64,000 nt of DNA from Blastomussa wellsi (lineage: Eukaryota; Cnidaria; Anthozoa; Scleractinia; Plerogyridae), in the NCBI GenBank assembly GCA_947652115.1, contig OX393564.1, forward strand, positions 18,003,662 through 18,067,661, written 5' to 3'. The position numbers and the translations under genes were made by a program. The notes under the pieces are model-generated. The model had not been told where the DNA came from. It ran no database searches and saw nothing but the letters and a program-made list of their open reading frames with translations. Positions within the stretch are counted from its first letter, which is position 1. Every line of letters begins with the position of its first letter. Shown here piece after piece: positions 43,303 to 55,411 of the stretch.

Positions 43303-43893
43303 TTCTTTGTTTTCACGTGACGTCATAAAAAAAAACTAAAATTAAAAATTTTGAGTTTTCAACTTCATCAGGCAAAAGTCATTTTCAAACATATATCTGC
43401 TGGCCTTTTTTCAGCTCGGTAGACGGCTCTGTTTTGAAAATATAACAGTTTGAATTTCAGATTTTTCACAATGCGTGACATCGGCATTGTTTCTGGGTAA
43501 CAAGTTACGTGCGCGAAAATATCGATTCCCCTTATGCTTTCGAGTTCTGAGTAACCGATATGTTGAGAGAAGTGTCTATGTGAATGTTTTCAAGTTTAAC
43601 AACGAGAAGAAACGTTTTGAGAGAGCCAAAGTAAACTCCAGATGTTTCCACTAGTTTCCGGCCTGAGTGGGGCTCCAAGATGGCGTCTCCATAATAAACA
43701 CGATAATTTTCAGTGATACACTTTGCCGAATAACTCGAGTTCGAAATATCGCACATCCCCGAAACTTTGGCACGTTGTTTATTTATTACTCTTCTACGGT
43801 ATTTCATTTTCTTGACTCAATTTATTGAATGGTAAGCGATTTTATTTCTTGCGTGCGTGAAACTTGCGTGATACTTGCGTGACGTGAAAACCA
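43303..43893. mobile_element. Non-autonomous element with ISL2EU-like ends
   Basis: Left end TTCTTTGTTTTCACGTGACG and right end GTGACGTGAAAACCACC are inverted and resemble the termini of the autonomous element at 46777-56479. About 590 bp, no ORF. Confidence 0.55.
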
Positions 43894-44241
43894 CCTGTTA
43901 GACTATTCTCACTATTTTTACTTTTAGTTTTAAATTTGTTATACACAGGTTAAATCCTAGTCTAGATTTCATACCCAGTGTGCAGTTTCTAGTTGGTGTT
44001 TTGTGTTCATTCTTTAGTCCATTCTTGGGCGTCTGGCCCAAGAACAGATCACAATCGCCCAGACTAGGGTTTGAAAAAAGACCACTCCATAGGGAGTCCA
44101 GCACAGTAACAAGTTCAGCCAAAGTACGTCCAATAAATTATGATTTTTGAGACTTGTACTTGTCATAAGTTTACTGGACAAAAATACTGGTTGTCCAATC
44201 TTTTACAGGAAATAAAATTTATATGAAGTCAACACAACCAA

Positions 44242-44520
44242 ATTCTTGGTTTTCACGTGACGTTATAAAATTTTGAAAATAAAATTCGCCAAACCTGCTT
44301 AATTTTTATCGTCACAACGTGAAAGAAGTCCTAAAAATATATCTATTCACAATTTTCCAGCTAGATGGTATCCTTTGTGTTTGAAATACACACAGCATGT
44401 TGAATTTTCGAGATTTCCACTGTACGTGACATCGTGATTTCCGGCCGCCGTGTTGGTGCCCATGCCGGAAGCTGGACACCAATACGGCGTCTCCATAATA
44501 AGCACTTTATATTTGCATAA
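44242..44520. mobile_element. Second non-autonomous ISL2EU-like fragment
   Basis: Begins ATTCTTGGTTTTCACGTGAC, the same end as the autonomous element. It contains 'ggcgtctccataataa', also present at about 43680. The right end is not found, so it is truncated. Confidence 0.5.
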
Positions 44521-44521
44521 T

Positions 44522-44595
44522 ACTAACCTCTTACCAACCGCACGCGAGGGCCGTACTGGGGAATATTGGCCCGAGATCGTGGCAGTACGGACCGA

Positions 44596-44626
<31 letters not shown>

Positions 44627-44677
44627 CGACCGAGGGCCAATGTTCCCCAGTACGGCTCGAGCAAGCTAGGTTAGTAC
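44522..44677. repeat. Palindromic MITE (TTAACC-like family) with poly-A loop
   Basis: Arms 'cgcgagggccgtactgggga' and complement, ends actaacct / aggttagt; a run of over 20 A occupies the centre. Confidence 0.6.
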
Positions 44678-44689
44678 CCATTGAACGAA

Positions 44690-46230
44690 TTCCCCCTGCA
44701 TTTAGTGGGACGTGCAGTCAGATACCTTCTGATTCAAGATAGTTGCGAAGGACTGACCCACAACAAGGACTGGTAACGGGTGATCTTTCTGTCATTTATT
44801 ATCCGCTGGGATTTTTTTGCCCCATTGATTTTGCCTGACAGAATTTCACCCGAAGATTTAACACGCTGACAAGACTAGATGCAGGAACGTCTTAAACTGG
44901 AACAGTTCATATTTTAGAGCCCGAGAACTTTGGCAACATTGGATCCAGCCAACTACACAGCTTTGCAACTGCATCGCAAGTGGGATATGGTGCTGTCACA
45001 TACCTTCGAGTTGTTCATGAAGATGGGGATGCCCACTGTGCGTTATTGATGGGAAAATCCAGGCAGACACCTTAGAAGATAATCACAATCCCTCGTCTAG
45101 AGTTGTCAGCTGCCCATGTTGCTACGAGATTGAAAAAGATGATGCGATGAGAGTTGGACATTGCGATTGATGAGGAGTTTATTGGTCTTACAGTACATGT
45201 GTGTTGAATTACATTGCAAATCAAGAGAAGAGGTTCCAGACCTTCGTCGCGTATAGGATAGCAACAATTCATGAAGGATTACGGCCGAACCAATGGAAGC
45301 ATACTGAAACAAGTTCTAATCCTGCGAATGATGCGTCAAGAGGACTGAATTCATTCGAAACAAGCGTTGGATGAACGGCTCTGCCTTTCTGTGGGAGAAA
45401 GATGATCAGTGGCCCAAGCAACCCGATGTCTCTAAGGAAGTAAAGGACGATGATCCAGAGATAAAGAAATAAACGAAATCCTTGTCAGCAACATCCACCG
45501 CTCAAACTGACCCTTTAGATCGGATGATACAGTCCTTCTCCTCATGGTATAAGCTTAAGCAGATGGTGGCGTGGATCTTACCCTACCGTTCTAACCTGCT
45601 GCGTGAGTGTCGTAGACGAAACGAAGATGAAGGTAAAGTACTCGTCTCTGACAAATCTTGCACTATCAGTGCAGAAGTAATGCGCTCTGCTGGGATAGAA
45701 ATTTTGAAGTGTGTATAGAGGCAAAGCTTCAGCGAAGGGTTATCGTGCCTGCAGAATAAAGAAACATATTTCAACGTACGAAATCGGTCCGAACGGGCAG
45801 AAGAAGGTCTGTTAAGAAATCAAGCTCAATCGTCAAACTGGATCCGCAGCTGCCTGACGGTCTGTTGGAGGAAGAGTAAGGGACGCACCCAATGAAAAGG
45901 TGTTGCTTCCGAAGGAACACCATGCAGTAGATCTTATTATCAGGCACCACGATTTGCTTTCTGGAAATTCTGGTCGTTGATCAGGAAGAGTTTCTCGATT
46001 ACAAAAGGAAGAGTGGCCGTTAGAAGAGTTGTAAACCGTTGTTTCGGTTGCAGACGAACACATACACCAACAGGCGCTCAGAAGATGACGGATCTTCCTG
46101 CCTGACAAACCCCCATTCAGTTTTGTGGGACTCGATTGCTTTCGTTCGTTCTGGGTCAAGAGAGCTACGGTTTGTTGTTTACGTGCTTGGTCAATAGAGC
46201 AATACACAGAAGTTACTCATAGTATGGACA
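44690..46230 (+). pseudogene. BEL/Pao copy B, pol fragments before the ISL2EU insertion
   Basis: The same motif order as copy A: YPLGFFCPIDFA-type connection (about 44805), GYGAVTYLRVVHEDGDAHC (about 44980-45040), RLELSA-type (about 45095), NPANDASRGLNSF (about 45320). Then comes the integrase N-terminus (VLLPKEHHAVDLIIRHHD, about 45903). Frameshifts abound. It ends at about 46230 with 'agttactcatagtatggac', and the matching continuation is at about 56575. Confidence 0.7.
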
Positions 46231-46892
46231 TAATCTCGTACCCAGCTCAACGCTCCGGGGAGAACATTTGATAAAAGCCGATTTTGCGCGAGTCAAATGT
46301 GTCAGAAATCTGACATACGATGCCATTACGCATTCTCGGCAATTTAAGTGGACGGAAAGCTCACTTACTCGTTACATCTAGGTCATGAACTACTTTCCTA
46401 TAAAGGGAAACACCAGTACCACGGTATTGAGATGGAGTTGGGGAAGAAAAGAAGTCGACGGCACTCATGTTTTGCTAATAAATTCAAGTCGTCAATTCAG
46501 CTGTTAACGGGGGTGATGAAAAAGAGCGCGCGCCGTGTTTGACGCGTATGAGCTCGCCGTACGCGTCAATTTTGCGAAGTTTTCTAGACCTTTCTACACA
46601 TCTCTTTCAAATACATGTTTGTTGACAAACTTTGGCACTTACAAGCTTGTAAGTCAAACTGTTTCTGTAGCTAATTCACTTTAGAAACGTTCAAAGGACG
46701 TGTTTTAATAGAAGATTTAAAAGCCACTATTTTTTTACCAGCCCACGTATGTGAGCGCGTGCAAGACAAAGTTTGTATTCTTGGTTTTCACCCACGTGAC
46801 CTAAGACCTTGACAACCGTTGCTATCCGCCATGTTGGAGTCCCTGTAAGTGTAAACAATGAGTAGCGAAACACTAATCTGACACACTCGAAG

Positions 46893-46996
46893 ATGGTTCT
46901 TTGTATCGTTGTAGGCTGTAGCACGAAAACTAGTAATAAGAATGGCATAGGAATGTTCCGTATACCTGCAGTTATTCATAATCAAGGAGAGGAATA
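46893..46996 (+). pseudogene. THAP-transposase, N-terminal part of the THAP domain
   Basis: ATG 46893 (MVLCIVVGCSTKTSNKNGIG) supplies the first C-x5-C of the THAP C2CH zinc finger. The frame is interrupted at 46996 by the gypsy element and resumes in register at 50400. Confidence 0.75.
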
Positions 46997-49900
46997 TGTA
47001 ATGTATCGATAGTATTGTCTACCGGAAGTTGTGTTATCGGAAGTTCTCACATTCTGTAAACGTGCAAAGGATCATGGGGTTTTGTGTGGGCCATGCTTTT
47101 TGGATGTCATGGCGGCTGAATAAAGTGTAGTTCTTTTCATAGTTAAATCTGGTTTATTATTCGGCCATCCGGGCGTCATTGTTACATTGGCGACGAGGAT
47201 TCAATTCGTTTGTGAGGTGGTGGCTGTTTTGGAAGTCATTTGTGCGGCAAGTTTTAGTATTTTGTCAGGAAGATGACGGACAGTGGAACCGGTTCGAGTA
47301 CAACTTCGAGTACAACTTCAAGTTCACAAGCTTCGCCAACCGCGACGTTTGTTCATCTTCTTGATGTGGCCAGCCTTCCTCCCTTCAATCCAAAGGAGGA
47401 TCCAAACACCCTTGCAGTTCGCTGGAAGTTGTGGAAACGCTCGTTCAATCTGTATTTGGTGGCAAAAGGGATTACGAAAGATGAACAGAAAACTGCGTTG
47501 CTGTTGCATACTGGAGGGTTGAATTTACAGGAGCTTTTTTTACACGTTATTGACCGGTACGGATATGAAGCCGTTCGCTGAGAGTATGGCGTTGTTGGAC
47601 AACTATTTTGCACCGCGGTTGAACGTTCCCTTTGAAAGGCATCAGTTTCGGCAAATGGAGCAAGCGTCAGGAGAGTCAGTGGATCAGTTTGTTTGTCGTT
47701 TGAGACAGAAAGCGATCACCTGCGAGTTTGAAAGTGTTGATGGGGCAATAAGGGATCAGCTCATTGAGAGATGCAGGGATCCCAGACTTCGCCGTAAGTT
47801 CCTTGAGAAAGTAAATGCTACTCTGAAGGATTTACAAGATTTGGCTCGTGTGCAGGAAGCAGTGAACATGCAGGTCAAGGCTATGGATCAGTCATCCGGT
47901 CAGGTGAATGCTGTTTCCGGCAAACCTCACGGCAAAGGAAGAGGAAAAGGGACAGCACAGGGAAGGAATAGAGGAAATAAGCCTGGTAAACCGTCTGGTG
48001 GCTCTCAGGAGGCAAAAGTGAGGGGCTGTTTTCGCTGTAATTACACTGACCATATGGCACGTGACCGGAACTGTTTTACCCGTAACAGGAAATGTAATGC
48101 ATGCGGCGAGATTGGACATTTTGCAGTCTGTTGCAAAACAAAGGAACGCAAGCCCATTACGAGAGATGACGAGGGAAGGAATAATAGTCGGGTTAGAGCC
48201 TATCAACTATCAGAGGATTCAGCTACTGGCCAACAAGATTATTATGCGTTTACAATTGGCGTCGGTCAGCCTACAGGTGGTAGTGAAGTTGACTTGAAGG
48301 TTGGAGGAGTGATGTTACGAGCGGTACTTATTGATTCTGGAGCGTCGTGCAATGTGATTGATCAAGCAACCTGGGAAGTTTTGAAGAAGAAGAGTATCCA
48401 GGGTGAGTCCAAGAAATCAAGCAAAAAGTTGTTTGCTTATGGACAGAAAGATCCTATTGAGGTGATTGGGACATTTGTTTCTGAGATTGTGTGCGAGATC
48501 AGTGGCAACAGTTGTGTGGACGAATTCACAGTGGTTAAAGGTCCAGGAAGACCTCTACTCGGAAAGAACACTGCAGAGAAGTTGGGCGTGTTAAGGGTTG
48601 GTCCAGATGTGTGTTCATTGACTACTGAAGGAAGTGATGCAGACATCCGTGAGAAGTATAGAGAGGTTTTTACGGGGGTTGGGAAGCTGAAGGGTTTTGA
48701 ACTGAAATTACACATAAAGGACGATGTCACACCTGTTGCACAACCCGTACGGAGACTGCCATTTGGTTTGAGAGCGAAGGTTGACGAGAAGGTGGATGTA
48801 CTGACAGCGAAACAAGTCGAATTGGTTTCTGCTAGTGACCCAGAAATTGCTAGCCTGAGACAGTACATTTTAAGTGGGGACTGGTCTCAATGTAGGATGG
48901 CAGCTTATGTGTGTATCAAGGATGAATTGTGTGTGTTAGGCAAACTTGTTTTGCGCGGTACAAGAATTGTTGTTCCGAAGGCTTTACGGGGAGAAGTCTT
49001 ACGTCTTGCCCACGAGGGACATCAGGGCATCGTTAAAATGAAGGCACGTTTAAGGACAAAGGTTTGGTGGCCAAAGATTGACTCAGACGCAGAGCAGGTG
49101 TGTAAGTCTTGTCATGGCTGCCAAGTCGTTGGTGAGTTCCAGGTTCCTGAGCCCATGAAGAGAGTAAAGCCGCCTACTGGACCCTGGCAAGACATAGCCA
49201 TAGACTTGATGGGCCCTCTTCCCACTGGAGAAAGTTTGCTCGTAGTCGTAGACTATTACAGTAGGTTCTACGAGGTAGCAATCATGAACTCAACAGCAGC
49301 TAAGAAAGTGGTGGATGTACTGACACAGATATTCTCCAGATATGGATTTCCATTTACACTCAAGTCTGATAATGGTCCTCAGTTTTGCTGTGCGGAGTTT
49401 GAGAAGTTTCTCTCTGATCACGGAATCGAACACTTGACTTCTCCACCACTGTGGCCGCAGGCCAATGGACATGTCGAAAGACAGAACAGAACTTTTCTAA
49501 AGACTTTGAAAGTTGCTCATGTTGAGGGGAAAGACTGGCGTGACGAACTGCAGAAGTTTCTGCTAGCATATAGATCCACACCGCAAACAAGCACTGGTGT
49601 TACTCCTGCGTTTCTTATGTTTGGCAGAGAGTTGAAAACCAAACTTCCGGAGTTGAGGTGTGCTGGTAACCTGTTGGACGAGGGGGTCAGAGATAGGGAT
49701 TGGAATCACAATTTCACCCACAAGGAACATGCTGATAACAAGCGGGGTGCAGCGGAAAGCCCCGTAGTGCCAAGAGATCTGGTTTTACTGAAGAACACGA
49801 AGACGTCTGGCAAGCTAGAAGCAAACTTTGAGAGTGAGCCATACACAGTGCAGACTAAGGAAGGAAGTGCGGTGACGGTTAGGTCAAAGGAGGGGGCGGA

Positions 49901-50394
49901 ATACAGGCGAAACAGCTCATTTGTTAAGCCGTACAACCCACCCAGGGAATTCCCGGAAGCCACAGAGGTTGTTTCTCAAGAAGCCGCAGAGGCCGCTTCT
50001 CAAGAAGCACCCAACACTCTTCCACTAGAGGAGAGTATAGCGACATCAAGGCCAAGGCGGACTGTCAGAATGCCGGAGAAGTACAAGGACTATGTACTTT
50101 AAGAACTGAACCCTGTTTGACACATTGAACTTATGTTGAAGTTTGTTAGATTTGATTTCATGTTATTGGATTTGGATTTTATTGGACAGTCTTATTGAGA
50201 TAACTCAATGCGAGCAGAACAGTTTTTGTACAGATTTATTTTTCGCTGTTCGGTGTTTTATTGAATTTTCCTCCTAGTCTGTTTGTCTCTAAAGAAAGGA
50301 AGGGATGTAATGTATCGATAGTATTGTCTACTGTGTAGTTCTTTTCATAGTTAAATCTGGTTTATTATTCGGCCATCCGGGCGTCATTGTTACA
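46997..50394 (+). mobile_element. Ty3/gypsy LTR element lacking RT and RNase H
   Basis: Left LTR 46997-47186 (190 bp) and right LTR 50306-50394 (89 bp) start TGTAATGTATCG and end GTCATTGTTACA. The duplication GAATA flanks both sides. The primer-binding site follows the left LTR (TTGGCGACGAGG) and a clean polypurine tract AAAGAAAGGAAGGGA precedes the right one. The right LTR lacks about 101 bp internal to the left one. The termini imply normal retrotransposition, but the coding part lacks reverse transcriptase. Confidence 0.9.
47273..50102 (+). pseudogene. Gypsy gag-protease-integrase frame with RT/RNase H deleted
   Basis: Gag starts at ATG 47273 (MTDSGTGSSTTSSTTSS) and slips frame once near 47560. 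From 47550 an 850-residue frame stays open. It has gag, two knuckle-like motifs (CFRCNYTDHMARDRNC, CNACGEIGHFAVCC; about 159-195), an aspartic protease (LIDSGASCNVID, about 260) and then an abrupt join. The sequence goes from the pre-RT region (PFGLRAKVDEKVDVL, about 410-420) to the integrase N-terminus (SDPEIASLRQYI). RT and RNase H are missing in frame. Integrase is complete: HHCC (HEGHQG..C-x2-C), Asp (AIDLMGPLP), Asp (KSDNGPQF), Glu (HVERQNRT). It is a non-autonomous derivative that could still supply Gag, protease and integrase. Confidence 0.88.
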
Positions 50395-50399
50395 GAATA

Positions 50400-51864
50400 C
50401 AAAAAGCTGACCGAGGAAAGAAGAAATGCTTGGATTTCGGCGATTAGTCGAGGTGATATTTCGTGCAAGGACATCTTGAAAACTGAAAGAGTATGCGGCA
50501 GACATTTCATTTCGGGGAAGCCTTCTATGCCGTGGGATAAATATAACAACGACTGGAAACCTTCACAAAATCTTGGGAAACAAGAATATGTCCAGAAAAA
50601 CCTCGAATCTGCAGAGAAGAAAGGCGAAAGAACGAAACTCCGAGCCCAAAGTCGCGAGCAAGCACTACAAGCTGAACGCATCAGAAAGCAGGAAGAACAA
50701 GAGCGGAAAGAGCGTGAGGCAAGAGAGTTTAGATTGCAAGAAGAAGCAGCACGCGAGGCACGACAAGAATGGGAAGAATTACTTGAGAGACAAGCAGCAA
50801 AGGGACTTAAAATAAATGAAAACGGCGAGTGTGTTTCTGACATTGACTTCACACCTGACCCCACTGAGAACTTTGCTACGGCCGATCGGGAGGATAGCGA
50901 AACTCAAACAGAAGAGTTTGATTACATGTTTTGTGGCAGTAACTATTGTGCACCTAATCAGGATTTCTTTAAATCCGATGATAAAGTACGTTTTTACACG
51001 GGTTTGCCGTCTTACGAAATCTTGATGGTTGTCTTCGAGCACGTGACCAAGCATATCACACGCAACACACAGACACTTGATCGGTTTCAAGAATTCATTA
51101 TCGTACTAATGAAACTTAGATTGAATGTTCCGCTGCAAGACCTGGCCTATAGATTTATGGTCTCTCGTTCTACAGTTTCACGCATAATTAGCCACTGGTT
51201 GATTGTTATGGACACTTGGCTGAAAGAAATGATTTACTGGCCGGAGAGAGACGAACTATGGGCTACAATGCCTATGTGTTTCCAGTATTCATTTGGTAGG
51301 AAAATCACTGTTATGATTGACTGTTTTGAGGTCTTTATTGACAAACCTTCAAACCTCCTGGCAAGGGCTCAGACCTTTTCATCCTACAAGCATCACAACA
51401 CAATCAAAGTGCTAGTTGGCATAAGCCCTCAAGGGACCATTTGCTATGTGTCTGAGGCTTGGGGAGGAAGGACATCGGACAAGTTCCTGACTGAAAATTG
51501 TGGCTTTCTTGAGAAACTATTACCTGGGGACATGGTTATGGCAGACCGGGGGTTCACGATAACGGAAAGTGTTGGACTGAAGCAGGCCAAACTTGCCATT
51601 CCTGCTTTCACAAAAGGCTTGTCACAACTGGACCCAGTGGATGTGGAGCGCACAAGAGGGATAGCAAATGTGCGCATCCACGTTGAGAGAGTGATTGGTC
51701 TATTGCGAAGGAAATATACAATCTTGCAAAGCATTTTACCAATCGACTACTTAATGTGCAACCCAGATGGAATACCAGACTCTCAAGTCCCAATGATCGA
51801 CCGCATTATTAGGGTGTGCTCTGCTCTCGTAAATTTCTGTCCACCAATAATTCCGTGTGATTAG
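50400..51864 (+). pseudogene. THAP-transposase, main part with intact DDE domain
   Basis: Continues the THAP domain ([32 protein letters not shown] supplying the C..H pair). An Arg/Glu-rich coiled coil follows (about 50590-50810), then an HTH ([20 protein letters not shown]) and a DDE_Tnp_4 catalytic domain. That domain has Asp ([10 protein letters not shown]), Asp (VMADRGFTI) and Glu ([15 protein letters not shown]). The stop is at 51864. All catalytic residues are present; only the gypsy insertion breaks the gene. It would bind the ends and cut out the transposon. Confidence 0.85.
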
Positions 51865-53252
51865 TTTTATTGTGATTTTTGACCTAGTAAGATTGTCCGA
51901 AATGAAGTGATTTTCATCTGAATGCAAAATTATTACTAGTGTTGTAAGGTATAATTCACATTTTAACTAAAGAAAACAGTCAGTTTATTTTGCTTTGCAA
52001 AAGTAACCAGTGCTCCTGGGAATTAAGGGAGTAGTAGTATCTGAAAGCTTTTTTCAGACAGACAAAAATCACTCTTACGTACAAGGTGATATTTTTATGA
52101 TAATACTGCACCCTTTAATGGAGGCACTATGCTGTGATAGGTTTCCCAACAAAAATTGAAGCTCTCATCAAAATATTTGTTCTGGGGCAAATACAAAGTT
52201 TTGGCCTCAAATTTCTAGGGAAAACCTATCTCAGAATTGTGCCAGAGTTAAAAAGATTGTACAGTGCTACATTTTGAACGAAGCATTGCATGTTGGTAGA
52301 CTACCGTATTGAAAAATAGTGGTCATCTGCAAAGGGTGACTTTCAAAAATAACTTTTGACCAATGAGCAGGCACCAAAATTTAGTACTGTGCTACAGTTG
52401 GGCAAAGGGAACTGGGTAGGTTTGATTTAACGATTTGGTTGTACATATGTGCCTTCAAGTTTGGCTGTGCACAAAGTAGTCTATCTGATGTCTAGAATCG
52501 TCAGACTCTATTCACCTGGTTTTAAATTAGGATGTTCATTTCCTGTCAAGCAGATGAAAAATTTTACTCAGAAACCTTAAATGTCCCGAATCACAGCTGG
52601 GGTCTTCTTTGAATCACATTTTGTAACAAATAGGGATTTTTTATCTTTTGCATGGGCTTCCTGTGTAGCCAAGGAATTCTATTTCTGAATCCTTGCTCAG
52701 TATTATTCAGTGTTTCGCATTATTATATTGCTAAGAACACACCATACTCCATATTTTATACTGTATATACTTATTGATTACAAATATTTATGCCTTTATT
52801 ATATTGAAATATCTGCAACAGGCTCTACATTTTATTGCTTAGACTCTGGGGTGCGATGAAGTTTGTCCTTTAAACTGAATTTTATATGTCAAAAGTGGGC
52901 CATTAAGAGTTGGAGAAGAGCAAAGCAAATTGCATAACATTTCTTATCCTGTGGGAGTGTTTAAGTGATTCTATCCAAAATATGATGTTGTTTGTTCAGT
53001 GATATGCCATTTACTCAGGGTTCACACAGTCATGGAATTCTGGATCGATAAATATTATGCTAATGGTCAGGGAAAAGTCATTAAATGTAACTTGGCCATT
53101 TTAAATGATCAAATTATTGTTAATGAAAGAACATGAAGGAGTTGCACTGCTGCACTATCTCATAACTTGTTACACCATTCCAGCTATTTAGTCCTTGATT
53201 TCCTATTTTGATCCAGCAAAGGGTCGTGGAATTTTATCAGTGCATGGAATTT
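51865..53252. other. Non-coding gap between the convergent transposon genes
   Basis: About 1.4 kb, AT-rich, with no recognisable ORF or repeat; presumably the 3' untranslated regions of both genes. Confidence 0.5.
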
Positions 53253-54983
53253 CTAAAAATGTGGAAACATTTCAATTTTTCCATTTTTCAGACATGCTGA
53301 TAAATGTGATCTCATTTTTGGGATATCAAATGTTATGTGAGTGGGGTCTTCCCCACAAGCAAGGCATGTTGCTGTGGCAATGGCAAACACACCACAGTCA
53401 CTCCCATTGACTTGCTGCTGAGTTGGTACATACACCAGATCCCTCAGGTTTCCCGCTAGCATATCTTGGGTCTGATCTTCAACCTCAGATCGAATCACAT
53501 GATTGTAGAGACTGTCAAAGAGATGCACTGTGCCAGGTGGGCAGCCAACAGAGCTGACACACACCCAGTGATCTTTGCCTGTGTGGAGAATTTGCACGAA
53601 CTCGCTAGTGACAATGTCGAAGTTTCGTGCAGGACCTAATGTGGTGCGTTGAAATCCATCTAATAAAGGATTGACTTGCTTTAAAAGTATTTGAGCTTGC
53701 TGAATAATGTTACAGTCAAGCCAACCAGTTGGACTCTCTATTGTATCAAAGTCAGACGATGAAAGGTTCCCGAGTACACTGTACTTATTTGTCACCCCGG
53801 TAAACGCTCCTGTGATCATTTCATCATCCTCACTCTCACTGCTTGAAGAGCTAAAAGAAGCACATGTGGTAGTTGGCTGCCGCTTACCAGTAGTAACTGT
53901 ACGTTTCTTACAATTTGGGCATTGCCAAGTGGTTTTTGAGTTATTTGGCATTCTCGTAAGACTTAGACATGTGAGGTGGAAAAACCTCCCGCTTGTACAA
54001 CCCTGGTTGTGGCACTGAACCAGTTTCTCATTTAATGTAGGTTTGACATCGCAGACACAGATACTGTCGCATTTCATTGCTGCCTGGTTGATTACAGACT
54101 GTTGAGCTTTACGCGAAGCGAGGGACTTGGCCGTTCCTCTTTTGAACTGAGGAAGCCTACTGCAATGTGGGCAGTGCCATGTTTTTGGCAAGGCCACTGA
54201 GTCTAGAGCCAAACAGGATTTGTGAAACTCCTTATAAGGGCAGTCAACATTACTGCATGTCACTGTAGCTGTATCTGCTATAGCACGACAGAAACAAATT
54301 GCCCCAGGGTTTGGCATTGGCACTGGAACTGAAAGCCTGCGTGTGTACCAGCGCCCAATGATCTCAGGTAATACCGCAATCCTCCAAAATGCTTCAAATT
54401 TCGGAAGCACTCTGTCCTTGTGATTTGTGTCTGCTAAAATACGCTCGGTGAATAAATGCGCATTTAATTCACTTTCTATACCACACACGACAAAGTCACA
54501 ATATTTCCTCTCAGGTAGCGTAAAAAGCTGCTGCTGAACTTGATAGTAGTAGTTATGTTCTCGTTTTAGAGACAACTTCCCATTGATTTCCTCTAAACAT
54601 GAGTGATTTTCTTCAGCGAACTTTTTGAAGTCCCCATGTTGAAGAGTGAATGGGCATTTAATCTCCCCACATCCCAAGCCACAACAATCACAGGACACTA
54701 AGAAGTCTGGAGTTGCATGCAGAAAGGGGTAGTCTTGGTTGATGAAAAGTCCACATCTCTCTAGTTTGAAGTTTCTATGTGCAGCCTTCATTTTGGCCTC
54801 GTAAGCTCTGATAGCATGAGCTTCGTATTTGCATCCATGCTTGATGGCCTTGGTGTTGAGCTTATACAAGTTAGGATAGCAGATGGACTTGATACATGAT
54901 TGTGGGGGCTGTGCAAGGTTGCTGTGATATGCTGTTCCACTCACAGAGGCACCAATTCTACCTGCTGTGATATGCTGTTCCAC
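53253..54983 (-). CDS. YqaJ-like nuclease with two PHD fingers and an Ulp1-like domain
   Basis: A 576-residue frame; the apparent start (GTG) lies in a tandem repeat and is not a true start, so the protein continues from the SWIM gene upstream. YqaJ/lambda-exonuclease fold: AGRIGASVSGTAYHS, then HATPDFLVS (Asp about 92) and CGEIKCPF (E-x-K about 106). Two PHD-like fingers follow (C-x-C..C..H..C-x2-C at about 231-275 and 308-358), then a Ser/acidic linker. At the C-terminus is a C48-like segment: HWVCVS (about 480), LFDSLYNH, NGSDCGVFAIA (Cys about 543). The nuclease may process transposition intermediates; PHD and Ulp1 parts suggest chromatin and SUMO contacts (inference). Confidence 0.78.
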   Translation of the reverse strand: MEQHITAGRIGASVSGTAYHSNLAQPPQSCIKSICYPNLYKLNTKAIKHGCKYEAHAIRAYEAKMKAAHRNFKLERCGLFINQDYPFLHATPDFLVSCDCCGLGCGEIKCPFTLQHGDFKKFAEENHSCLEEINGKLSLKREHNYYYQVQQQLFTLPERKYCDFVVCGIESELNAHLFTERILADTNHKDRVLPKFEAFWRIAVLPEIIGRWYTRRLSVPVPMPNPGAICFCRAIADTATVTCSNVDCPYKEFHKSCLALDSVALPKTWHCPHCSRLPQFKRGTAKSLASRKAQQSVINQAAMKCDSICVCDVKPTLNEKLVQCHNQGCTSGRFFHLTCLSLTRMPNNSKTTWQCPNCKKRTVTTGKRQPTTTCASFSSSSSESEDDEMITGAFTGVTNKYSVLGNLSSSDFDTIESPTGWLDCNIIQQAQILLKQVNPLLDGFQRTTLGPARNFDIVTSEFVQILHTGKDHWVCVSSVGCPPGTVHLFDSLYNHVIRSEVEDQTQDMLAGNLRDLVYVPTQQQVNGSDCGVFAIATATCLACGEDPTHITFDIPKMRSHLSACLKNGKIEMFPHF

Positions 54984-55006
54984 TCACAGAGGCACCAATT
55001 CTACCT
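54921..55006. repeat. 43-bp tandem duplication
   Basis: Two copies of a unit starting gctgtgatatgctgttccac, beginning at 54921 and 54964. They lie at the SWIM-YqaJ junction and cover the AGRIGASVSG motif. Confidence 0.8.
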
Positions 55007-55010
55007 GCTC

Positions 55011-55411
55011 CCAGGTAAGAAACCAAATCTGCGGCTTCGATCGGAGGCAAGCACTCGGGATCAAACAAAATCCTGATCCATTAGCTTGGGTCCTGGAATC
55101 TTTTTCAACTTTTTTAACCTCTTCATCAGAGACACACAGTTTAACACTTAAGCAAATTATTTTTCCTTTTACCGACATAATAAATCCCGAAACCATTTGA
55201 TTATAAGCCTCCAGACTTTTGTAGGCTTTAAATTGCTGCTTCGTGTAGTAACTGGTCTCCAAAACCAGGTAAGAAACCAAATCTGCGGCTTCGATCGGAG
55301 GCAAGCACTCGGGATCAAACAAAATCCTGATCCATTAGCTTGGGTCCTGGAATCTTTTTCAACTTTTTAACCTCTTCATCAGAGACACACAGTTTAACAC
55401 TTAAGCAAATT
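55011..55411. repeat. Template-switch-like duplication (254-bp period)
   Basis: A segment from the 5' part of the SWIM gene (56015-56179) is copied at 55157-55320. Its end is copied again at 55011-55066. A neighbouring 90-bp segment occurs at 55067-55156 and 55321-55411. One of the latter copies differs by one T in a T run, which changes the frame. Confidence 0.8.

Noticed and set aside
47892..48206. 104-codon minus frame inside the gypsy element
   Set aside because: Antisense of the gag knuckle region.
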